From Nocardia harenae NBRC 108248 (GTDB lineage: Bacteria; Actinomycetota; Actinomycetes; Mycobacteriales; Mycobacteriaceae), in assembly GCF_001612885.1 (NCBI RefSeq), contig NZ_BDBH01000007.1, forward strand, positions 434,001-498,000: DNA of 64,000 nt. The letters are read 5' to 3'. Below the pieces are notes generated by a model. That model was not told where the DNA came from. It did no database searches and worked only from the letters and a program-made list of their open reading frames with translations. Below are positions 8,217-16,700 of the stretch, in pieces. The translations under genes were made by a program, and so were the position numbers. The first letter of the stretch is position 1. Every line of letters starts with the position of its first letter.

Positions 8217-8222
8217 TATAAC
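8217..8222 (+). promoter_or_regulatory. -10 box, leaderless 8229 gene
   Basis: TATAAC, one base from the bacterial consensus, ends 6 nt before the ATG at 8229; no ribosome site exists. The strongest leaderless promoter in the window. Confidence 0.6.
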
Positions 8223-8228
8223 CACGGC

Positions 8229-8870
8229 ATGAGTTACCCGGTGGATTTCGGGGTGCTGCAGGTCGGGCTGATCATCGCGATCGTCGTCGGCGTGGCACTG
8301 CTGGTTTCGGCGTTGGTCCGCATGCGCGCGTTCGGGCTGCGTGCCCTACTCGGCCGCGGCACGAGCGGCGTCGTGCTGCTCGTCGCCGCCCTGCTGCTGC
8401 TCTGGGTGGTCACCCTGGTGCAGACCTACCTCGGACTGGCAGGCGAGGTGAAGGCCGCGCACGTGGTCGCCACCCCCGTTGCCGGGCAGGAGCATCGGAT
8501 GGAGGTCAGGGTCACGCTCTTCGGCGACGAGCAGCACGAGGAGCGCACCGACACCTACCAGGTGGAGGGCGACCTCTGGGTGCTGCAGGCCAATATCGTC
8601 GAGCTGGAGCCGTGGGTGAACGCGCTCGGCTTCCACTCCGGGTACAAGGTGACCAGGCTCTACGGCCAGCGGCTCGACGGCGTCGCCACCGCGCAGAACC
8701 ACATCTTCCTGAACGGCGAGGACCGCGACTTCTTCCAGGACATGGACGAGGGCCGCTGGTACACCGAGCCCTTCGTGCGCTCCGCCTACGGCAACGCGGT
8801 GATCGCGACGCCGGGCGAGTTCGACGTCTTCATCTCGCGCGACGCCATCAAGACCAGGCCCGCCGAGTAG
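8229..8870 (+). CDS. Conserved two-helix membrane protein, unknown function
   Basis: 213 residues, not recognised. Two membrane helices occupy residues about 11-30 (VGLIIAIVVGVALLVSALV) and 45-66 (TSGVVLLVAALLLLWVVTLVQT), followed by a ~140-residue soluble C-terminal domain, probably outside, with many acidic and aromatic residues (EGDLWVLQANIVELEPWVNALGF; GYKVTRLYGQ; FFQDMDEGRWYTEPFVRSAYG; GEFDVFISRDAIKTRP). The soluble part looks like a beta-rich globular domain. It sits between the NIF3 and Zn-ribbon genes, an interval that is empty in M. tuberculosis, and has its own leaderless promoter, so it may be expressed independently of the cobC-NIF3 pair. Confidence 0.8.
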   Translation: MSYPVDFGVLQVGLIIAIVVGVALLVSALVRMRAFGLRALLGRGTSGVVLLVAALLLLWVVTLVQTYLGLAGEVKAAHVVATPVAGQEHRMEVRVTLFGDEQHEERTDTYQVEGDLWVLQANIVELEPWVNALGFHSGYKVTRLYGQRLDGVATAQNHIFLNGEDRDFFQDMDEGRWYTEPFVRSAYGNAVIATPGEFDVFISRDAIKTRPAE

Positions 8871-8941
8871 GCGGCCCGCTGCGCGGTACGGTGGTGGACC
8901 GGCTCGTGCCACCATCCCCGTACCCCAGGAGTCTGCCCGCA

Positions 8942-9679
8942 GTGAATGTCGAACCATCGATCCAGGCCGCGCTGCTCCGGCTCGCGGCCGCCGATGCCGA
9001 GCTGACGCGGATCGCGCACCGGCGGACGGTGCTGCCCGAGCAGCAGGAGGTGGCCCGGCTGGAGGCGGAGCGCAACACCCAGAAGGACGCCGCGGTCAAG
9101 GTCGAGATCGAGATCGACGACCTGGATCGCGACATCCGCAAGCTGGAGGGCGAGGTGGAGGCGGTGCGCAAGCGCGAGGAGCGCGACCGCGGCATGCTCA
9201 CCTCCGGCGCGGTGCAGGCGAAGCAGCTCACCGACCTCGAGCACGAGCTGGCCAGCCTGGAGCGGCGCCGCGGCGCGCTGGAGGACGACCTGCTCGAGGT
9301 GATGGAGCGGCGCGAGGCGTCGGCGGCCGACCACGACCACGCGGGCGCCAGGCTGAGCAAGGCCGAGCAGGACCTGACCGACGCGCAGCGGCTGCGCGAC
9401 GAGGCGGTCGCCGATCTGGACGTGGCGCAGAATCGGTGCGAGAACGACCGGGCCGGGCTGGTCGGGGAGTTCCCCGCCGAGCTGCTCGCGCTCTACGACA
9501 AGCAGCGCGCGGCGCACGGCGTCGGCGCGGCGCTGCTGCAGGCCAGGCGGTGCGGGGCCTGCCGGATCGAGCTGGACCGCGGGGAGATCGCGCGGATCGC
9601 GAAGACCGAGCCGGAGGTGGTGCTTCGCTGTCCCGAGTGCGGGGCGATCCTGGTGCGCACCAGGGAATCGGGGCTGTGA
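8942..9679 (+). CDS. Coiled-coil zinc-ribbon protein (C4-type, Rv2229c-like)
   Basis: 245 residues. Residues about 25-180 form a long alpha-helical coiled coil dense in Glu, Arg and Leu; the C-terminus is a zinc ribbon with two CxxC pairs (CGACRIEL, about residue 201, and CPECGAIL, about 229). This is the architecture of the actinobacterial C4-type zinc-ribbon family found next to NIF3 and RNase H genes; a nucleic-acid-binding or scaffold role is inferred. GTG 8942 has an AGGAG site about 10 nt upstream. Its stop overlaps the next start (GTGA), so it is translationally coupled to the RNase H gene. Confidence 0.88.
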   Translation: MNVEPSIQAALLRLAAADAELTRIAHRRTVLPEQQEVARLEAERNTQKDAAVKVEIEIDDLDRDIRKLEGEVEAVRKREERDRGMLTSGAVQAKQLTDLEHELASLERRRGALEDDLLEVMERREASAADHDHAGARLSKAEQDLTDAQRLRDEAVADLDVAQNRCENDRAGLVGEFPAELLALYDKQRAAHGVGAALLQARRCGACRIELDRGEIARIAKTEPEVVLRCPECGAILVRTRESGL

Positions 9680-10851
9680 GCGCCCGGCCGGACACGGTGA
9701 TCGTCGAGGCGGACGGCGGGTCGCGCGGCAATCCGGGGCCGGCCGGGTACGGCGCGGTGGTCTTCGACGCGGCGCACGCCGAGGTGCTCGCCGAGCGGCG
9801 GGCCGGCATCGGGGTCGCCACGAACAATGTCGCCGAGTACCGCGGGCTGATCGCCGGTCTGGCGGCGGCGGTCGAGCTCGGGGCCGCCAGGGTCGAGGTC
9901 CGGATGGACTCGAAGCTCGTGATCGAGCAGCTCTCCGGGCGCTGGAAGGTCAAGCACGCGGCCATGATCCCGCTGGCCGAGGAGGCGCGCGGCCTCGTCG
10001 CCGAGTTCGACGCGGTGACCTTCACCTGGATCCCCCGCGCCCGCAACAGCCACGCCGACCGCCTCGCGAACGAGGCCATGGACGCCGCCGCCGGCGCCGA
10101 AGTCCCCCCGCTCGCCGGGGACGCGGGCACGCGGCCCGCGCGCGCGAAGGCCGCCGACGCGCCCGTCGCGGGCCGGACGGCGCCGAGCGACGCCGCGGCC
10201 ACCGCACGCGACCGGGCACCGGGCTGGACCGGCGCGCGAGGTGCGCCGACGCGCCTGCTGCTCCTGCGCCACGGCCGCACCGCCCTCTCGGTCGAACGCC
10301 GCTACTCCGGCCGCGGCAACCCGCCCCTGGACGAGGTCGGCCGAGAGCAGGCGGAACGCGCCGCGAAAATGCTCGCCACCAGGGGCGGTATCGACGCCGT
10401 CGTCTGCTCACCGCTGGCCCGCGCCCACGCCACCGCGACGGCCGCCGCGCAGGCCATCGGCCTCCAGCCCGAGATCCTCGACGACCTGATCGAGACGGAT
10501 TTCGGCACCTGGGAGGGGCTCACCTTCACCGAAGCCGCCACCCGCGACCCCGAGGCGCACGAAGCCTGGCTCGGCGACCCCGCCCTCCCGCCGCCGGGCG
10601 GCGAGAGCTTCGCCGCGGTCCGCACCAGAATCGAGCGTGTCCGCGACGAGCTCCTCGCCCGCTTCCCGGAGCGCACCGTCCTCGTCGTCAGCCACGTGAC
10701 CCCGATCAAGACCCTGCTGCAACTGGCGCTCGATGTCGGCCCCGCCCTCCTCTACCGCCTGCACCTCGACCTCGCCGCGCTCTCGATAGCCGAGTTCTAC
10801 CCCGACGGCGGCGCCTCGGTCCGGCTGGTCAACGACACCTCGTATCTCTAG
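9676..10851 (+). CDS. Bifunctional RNase HI / alpha-ribazole phosphatase
   Basis: 391 residues with two domains. Residues about 6-140: RNase HI with EADGGSRGNPGPAGYGAV (first catalytic Asp), NNVAEYRGL (Glu), RMDSKLVIEQL (Asp) and the final RNSHADRLANEA (His/Asp). It lacks the basic protrusion. After a ~50-residue Ala/Arg linker, residues about 195-391: histidine phosphatase with LLLLRHGRTALS (RHG), ETDFGTWEGLTF and the second His in VLVVSHVTPIK. The same fusion is M. tuberculosis Rv2228c, where the C-terminal part dephosphorylates alpha-ribazole phosphate, the last steps of the lower cobalamin ligand. This fits with cobD, cobC, cobS and cobT in the window. GTG 9676 overlaps the previous stop. 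Confidence 0.93.
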   Translation: MSARPDTVIVEADGGSRGNPGPAGYGAVVFDAAHAEVLAERRAGIGVATNNVAEYRGLIAGLAAAVELGAARVEVRMDSKLVIEQLSGRWKVKHAAMIPLAEEARGLVAEFDAVTFTWIPRARNSHADRLANEAMDAAAGAEVPPLAGDAGTRPARAKAADAPVAGRTAPSDAAATARDRAPGWTGARGAPTRLLLLRHGRTALSVERRYSGRGNPPLDEVGREQAERAAKMLATRGGIDAVVCSPLARAHATATAAAQAIGLQPEILDDLIETDFGTWEGLTFTEAATRDPEAHEAWLGDPALPPPGGESFAAVRTRIERVRDELLARFPERTVLVVSHVTPIKTLLQLALDVGPALLYRLHLDLAALSIAEFYPDGGASVRLVNDTSYL

Positions 10852-11136
10852 AACACCCTCACTGACCTGCGGTTCTCCACCCGAGCCGCCGCCGTCACCC
10901 GGAGAAGCCGCGAATTATTGCGCATGGCAACACTTTCCGTCCGGTGAACCGGGAACCTGCGGCGAATCTCACTCCGGATCGTTTCGGCCCCCGGCCGCCG
11001 GTAGGCTGTCACGCGGTCAAGCACGGACACTTCCCTCCGCCCGGTGAAATCGGTTGCGAGCAGGGCATTCTCGCTATGTGGTGCCGGTGCGGCCCCGGCC
11101 CGAGCGCCGGGGATGTTCGAGGGGAGTGCGCGTTCT

Positions 11137-13596
11137 ATGGTCGGTCCGGCGAAGGTCGTTGTGCTCGGTGCCGGAATCGGTGGATTGACCGCGGCGGTCG
11201 CGCTCCGGCGCGCCGGTATCGGCGTCGAGATCTACGAGGCCGGGCCGGAGCTGCGCACGCAGGGCTCGGCGCTCTCGGTGCAGGCCAATGCCATCCACGC
11301 GCTCCGCACCCTCGGCCCCGAGCTGGAGCAGGAACTGCGCAAGCGCGGCGCCAAGGTGGAGAGCTTCCGCTTCTGCCGCCCGGACGGGAAACCGCTGCGG
11401 GTGCTCCCGGTGCAGACGCAGGAGGCCAGGCTGAACGCGCCGAGCATCGCCATCCACCGCGCCGACCTGCACGACGCGCTGCGCGCCGCGGCCGGCGACA
11501 CCCCGATCCACCTGGGCGCCCGCGCCACCCGCTTCGTGGACGGCCCGGACCACGTGCGGGTCGAGTTCGCCGACGGCCGGATCGCCGAGGGCGACGCCCT
11601 GATCGGCGCCGACGGCATCGGCTCGGTGGTCCGCGCTCAGTTGCACGGCCGTGCCGACCCGCGACCGGGCGGCTTCGTGTGCTGGCTGGCCTGCATCCCG
11701 TTCCAGCACGCGGCGGTCGCGCCCGGCTCGTCCACGCACTACTGGGGCACCGGCATGCGGTTCGGGCTGCACGACATCGGCGACGGCCGGGTCTACTGGT
11801 GGGGCACCAAGACGATGCCCGCCGCCGAGGCCGCGGACTGGAAGGGCGGCAAGGCCGAGCTGCTCCGGCTCTACGCCGACTGGGCCCCCGAGGTACGCGC
11901 CTGCATCGAGCAGACCGAGGAGGACGCCATCCTCGCGGTGCCCGCCCAGGACCGCCCGCCGCTCACCGCGTGGGGCCGGGGCCGGGTGACGCTGCTCGGC
12001 GATGCCGCGCACCCCATGCTTCCCGCGCTCGCCCAGGGCGCCAATGCCGCCATCGAGGACGCGGTGGCGCTGGCCGCCGCGCTGCGCTCGGCGGTGGACC
12101 CGGCGCTCGGGCTGCGCCGCTACGAGCGCTCGCGGATCGAGCGCTCGGCCATGTTCGTCGACGGCTCCCGCGCGCTCAGCCAGATCGAGCAGATGACCGA
12201 CGGCAAGCTGGTCGCGCTGCGCAACACCTACTTCCGGCTCGCGCCGACCGAGTTCTTCCTGCGCGAGCTGAGCAAGCCCATGACCTTCCCGCCGCTGGAC
12301 GGTCCGGTCGCCGAGCTGCCGCGCGCGCTCACCCCGGCCGAGCGCTGGTACTGGATCGCCGACGAACTGGCCCCGCTGCACGTGGTGGCGCGGGCGAGGG
12401 TGCACGGCACGGTCGAGGCGGCGGCGCTGCGCGCGGCGCTGGCCGAGGTGCAGCGCAGGCACCCCGCGCTCCGGGTGGCGGTGGCCGCGGAGCCGAACGG
12501 CACCGAGCCGGAGTTCACCGCGGTCGAGCGGGAGATCCCGCTGCGCGAGGTGACCGCCGCCGAGCCGGAGGGCTGGCTCGCCGAGATCGACGGCACCGAG
12601 CTCGCCGAGCCCTTCGATACCGCCGCGGGTCCGCTCGCCCGCGCGGTGCTCGTACACGCCGCGGACGGGTCGGGGGCAGATCTGCTGATCACCCTGCACC
12701 ACGCCGTCGGCGACGGGCAGAGCGCGCTCACCGTGGCCGAGCAGGTGCTTCGGGTGGCGGCGAGCGAGGCGGGGGAGTACCCGGCGGCCCCGGTGCGGCC
12801 CGGCGCCGAGCAGCTCCTCCCGGACGGCGTCGGCGGGGCGAAGCACCTGGCGAGCTCGGTGCTGCGCGACCAGCAGGCCCGGTTCAGGCGGGCCAGGCGG
12901 CTGGTGCCTGCCGAGCTGGCCGAGCCGAAGCTGCGGCGCAGCCGGGTGCTGCACCGCCGGATCGCCGGGGAGCGGCTGGAGACGCTGCTCGCCCGCTGCG
13001 CCCAGCACGGGGTCGGGGTGCGGGCGGCGCTGGCGGCGGCGCTGATCGGCGCCACCGCGCGGGAGGCGGGGGCCGAGACCACGGCTACCTACGCCATCGG
13101 CAGCCTGCTCGGCTTCCGCGACCAGCTGCCGGTCTCGGATGCCGAGGTCGGGGTCTACCAGGGGCTGATCAGCTCCACCGCGGAGTACGCGCCGTGGAAA
13201 CCGCTGTGGGAGGTCGCCGCCGAGCTGGAGGGACAGCTCGGCACCAGGCTCGCCGATCGGGATCATCTCGCCGCGCTGGAGCTGCTCCGGCTGACGTCGC
13301 CGAAATCGGCGGCGGCGGCCGGGTCGGCGGTGACGATGCTGGACCGGAACGGTCCGGGCCATCTGTGCCTGACCTACCTGGAGCGCCCCGCGTTCCCGGA
13401 CCAGCTCGGCGCGTGGCGGATCTCCGGCGCGCAGTTCGTGGCGGGCACCTCGGTCTGCGGTTTCGTCTCGGCGACCGCGACCGTGCTGCACGGCGAGCTG
13501 GCCGTCAACGTCGGCTACGCCGAGCCCGCCCTCTCCGCGGCGCGGGCGGAGCGGCTGGCCGACGAGACGGTGCGGGCGCTGCTCGGCGCGCTCTGA
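11137..13596 (+). CDS. Fused FAD monooxygenase / condensation-type acyltransferase
   Basis: 819 residues with two unrelated halves. Residues 6-385: FAD-dependent monooxygenase of the salicylate/PHBH class, with dinucleotide motif GAGIGG (11-16), DALIGADGIGS, and GRVTLLGDAAHP with Asp289. Residues about 395-819: a condensation-domain superfamily half, starting ERWYWIADEL, with catalytic HHAVGDG at 521-527 and a late YLERPAFPDQLGAW segment, resembling PapA-type and standalone NRPS condensation enzymes. ATG 11137 is chosen because an AGGGGAG site lies 10 nt upstream; an in-frame ATG at 11044 lacks one. A 163-bp gap separates it from the NRPS on the same strand. Inference: it oxidises and/or transfers an acyl group for that NRPS product. 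Confidence 0.85.
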   Translation: MVGPAKVVVLGAGIGGLTAAVALRRAGIGVEIYEAGPELRTQGSALSVQANAIHALRTLGPELEQELRKRGAKVESFRFCRPDGKPLRVLPVQTQEARLNAPSIAIHRADLHDALRAAAGDTPIHLGARATRFVDGPDHVRVEFADGRIAEGDALIGADGIGSVVRAQLHGRADPRPGGFVCWLACIPFQHAAVAPGSSTHYWGTGMRFGLHDIGDGRVYWWGTKTMPAAEAADWKGGKAELLRLYADWAPEVRACIEQTEEDAILAVPAQDRPPLTAWGRGRVTLLGDAAHPMLPALAQGANAAIEDAVALAAALRSAVDPALGLRRYERSRIERSAMFVDGSRALSQIEQMTDGKLVALRNTYFRLAPTEFFLRELSKPMTFPPLDGPVAELPRALTPAERWYWIADELAPLHVVARARVHGTVEAAALRAALAEVQRRHPALRVAVAAEPNGTEPEFTAVEREIPLREVTAAEPEGWLAEIDGTELAEPFDTAAGPLARAVLVHAADGSGADLLITLHHAVGDGQSALTVAEQVLRVAASEAGEYPAAPVRPGAEQLLPDGVGGAKHLASSVLRDQQARFRRARRLVPAELAEPKLRRSRVLHRRIAGERLETLLARCAQHGVGVRAALAAALIGATAREAGAETTATYAIGSLLGFRDQLPVSDAEVGVYQGLISSTAEYAPWKPLWEVAAELEGQLGTRLADRDHLAALELLRLTSPKSAAAAGSAVTMLDRNGPGHLCLTYLERPAFPDQLGAWRISGAQFVAGTSVCGFVSATATVLHGELAVNVGYAEPALSAARAERLADETVRALLGAL

Positions 13597-13759
13597 CCCG
13601 ATCCGCACGCGCCACGATCCACCGCGACCGATGGCAGGCTCCGCGTCCTGGCACGGCTCGGCACCGAGTGCACACCGACGAAGTGGCCGTCGATATCCGG
13701 GGAGAGGGAATCGGCGGCCGTGCCGCTCGTGATTTCGCAATGCGTCGAGGAGTGATCTT

Positions 13760-16700
13760 TTGACAACCGAAAAGCAAGGCGGGCAGGGGGAATCGGCCGA
13801 GACCTGGCCGGTGAGCCCGTATCAGCGGGACGTGCTCGGCGTGGCGTTCCGGCTGGCGCCGGAGCCGGTCGCCCAGGCGGTGCTGAGCTTCCGGATCGAC
13901 GCGCCGCTCGATCCGCCGCGGCTGCAGGCCTGCTGGGAGCGGGTGCTGCGGGGCGACGATTCACTGCGGCTGCGGTTCGGCTTCGCCGACGGCGAGTTCC
14001 GGCAGTGGGTGAGCGACGACATCGCCCCGGTGCGGGTGGCCGACCTGACCGGCGAGCCGGACCCGGAGGCCGCCGCGCAGCGCTGGATGTGGCGGGAGGT
14101 CGGCGCCGCCGACACCCCCGAGCACCCGGCCCGGCTGGCCGCGGTGGTGGACCGCCCGGACCGGTTCTTCCTGTTCATCTCGGTGCACCACGCCATGATG
14201 GACGGCTACGGCCTGAACCTGATCATCGCGCAGCTGGACTCGGCCTACCGCATGACCGGCGTGCCGCTCGACCAGCTGGCGCGGCCTGAGCCGGTGAACG
14301 AGCACACCGACCGCTCGGCCGCCACCTACCGCGCCATCGCCGCCGCCGACGCCGCCTACCTGGCCTCCGCGGAGTACGAGGCGGATCGCGCCACGCTGCT
14401 CGCGAATCTGGACGGGGTGCGCCCCGCGCTCTTCCCCGGCCGCTCCGGCCGCCCGCTCGTGGTGCGCGGCCACTACGGCACCATGATCCCCGGCGAGTTC
14501 ATGGACCGGGTGCGCGCCACCGGTTTCAGCGTGTACGCCTACACCGCCGCCGCGCTGGCCGCCTGGCTCACCGCGGTGCACCGCACCGACGAGGTGGTGC
14601 TCGGCGTCCCCATGCTGAACCGGGCCACGCCGGAGACCTTCCGCACCCTCGGGCACCGCACCAATGCCGTCCCGCTGCGCGTCCGGGTCGACCGCGACCA
14701 GCCGCTCGCCGCGCTCGCCGCGCAGGTCGCGCAGCAGATCAAGGTGGGAAAGCGGCACCAGCGCTTCCCCTTCGGCGATCTCACCAAGGCGCTCGCGCCC
14801 GACCCGACTTCGCCGCCGCTCTACGACGTCTCCTACTCCTTCACCAAGCTGCCGGACGCCGCCTACGTGCAGGAATTGCTCGCCAAGTGCGCCATGCTCA
14901 ACCCCGGCCCCGGCCAGGAGGCGCTGAGCATCGTGGTCGCGGAGAGCGGCAGCGACGGCTCGGTGACGCTGCAGCTGCTCTACGACCCCGACGTCTTCGA
15001 CGAGCACCTGCCCATCGAGGCGGCGCTGCGCTCGTTCGGCGCGCTGCTCACCGCTGCGCTCGCCGCGCCGGAGACGCCGGTCGGCGAGCTGCCGCTGCTC
15101 GGCTACCGCGCCGCCGAGCGGATCGCGAGCTTGGAGGCGGGGCCGCGCGCGGAGTTCCCGTACACCACGCTGGACCGGCAGCTGCTCGAGCAGGTCGAGG
15201 CAGCCCCGGAGCGGATCGCGGTGCTGCCCGCCGAACCGGCTGCCGCCCCGCTGACCTACCGCGAGCTCGCCGCGGCCGCGGCCGGGATCGCCGCCAAGCT
15301 GGCCGATCTCGGCGCCACCGGCGGCGACTGCGTCCCGGTGGTGCTGCCCCGATCGACCGGCATGCTGACCGCCATCCACGGCGTCGTCCGGGCCGGTTGC
15401 GCCTACGTGCCGCTCGACCCGGCGTACCCGGCGAGCCGGATCGAGACGGTGCTGCGTGATTGCGGCGCCCGCTTCGTGCTGGCCGACGCCGAGCACGACC
15501 GGGTGTACCGGCGGCTCGGCATCACCCGGATCGCGCCGAGCGAGGTGCGGCCGCTGCCGCGCGGGGTGGAGAACCGCTCGCACCCGGCCGGGCTGGCGTA
15601 CGTCATCTACACCTCGGGCTCGACCGGCACCCCCAAGGGCGTGCAGATCGAGCACCGCTCGGTGGTGAACCGGCTCGCCTGGATGCAGCGCCGCTACCCG
15701 CTGACCGGCGCCGACATCGTGCTGCAGAAGACACCGGCGACCTTCGACGTCTCGGTGTGGGAGCTGTTCTGGTGGGCGGCGACCGGCGCCGCGGTGGCGC
15801 TGCTGGAGCCGGGCGGGGAGCGCGACCCGCGCCGCATCCTGGCCGCGGTCGAGCAGCACGGCGTCACCGTGCTGCACTTCGTGCCCTCGCTGTTCGCCGC
15901 CTTCCTGGACGAGCTGGAGTCCGATCGGGACGCGGTGTACCGGCTGCGCACGCTGCGGCTGGTGTTCTGCAGCGGCGAGGAGCTGCCCCCGGCGCTGGTA
16001 CAGCGCTTCCGCACCGCCTACGCCGCGGCCCGGCTGGAGCGGCCACTGCTGGTGAACCTGTACGGCCCCACCGAGGGCACCGTCGACGTCTCGCACTTCG
16101 AGGTCCCGCGCCGGGCCCCGGTGCCGGTGGTGCCGATCGGGCGGCCGATCGACAATATCGACCTGCTCGTCCTCGACGACCGCGGCCGCAGGCTGCCGCC
16201 CGGCATCGCGGGCGAGCTGAACATCGCGGGTATCGGCGTCGGGCGCGGCTACCGGAACCGCCCCGAGCTCACCGCCGCCGCCTTCGTCGCCGACCTCGCG
16301 GTGCCGGGCAGGCGCCGCTACCGCACCGGCGACCTGGCCCGCTGGCGCGCCGACGGCACCCTGGAGTACCTGGGCCGCTTCGACGACCAGGTGAAGATCC
16401 GCGGCAACCGGGTGACGCTCGGCGAGGTGCGCAACGCGCTGCTCGGCTGCCCCGGCGTGCGGGCCGCCGCGGTGCTCGACGAGCGCGAGGGCCACACCGC
16501 GCACCTGCTCGGCTACTACGTCGGCGAGGCCACCGCCGCGGGCATCGAGTCCCGGCTGGCCGAGCGGCTGCCGCGGTACATGGTGCCGAGCAGGCTGCTG
16601 CGGGTCGCCCGGATCCCGCTCACCGCCAGCGGCAAGCTCGACCGCAGGGCGCTGGCCGCCGAGGTCGCCGACGCGGGGGAGGCCGCGGTGGCGCCGCGCA

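Noticed and set aside
10848..11030. 60-residue minus-strand frame upstream of the monooxygenase fusion
   Set aside because: No ribosome site, no recognisable domain, Arg-rich composition typical of chance frames in high-GC DNA.
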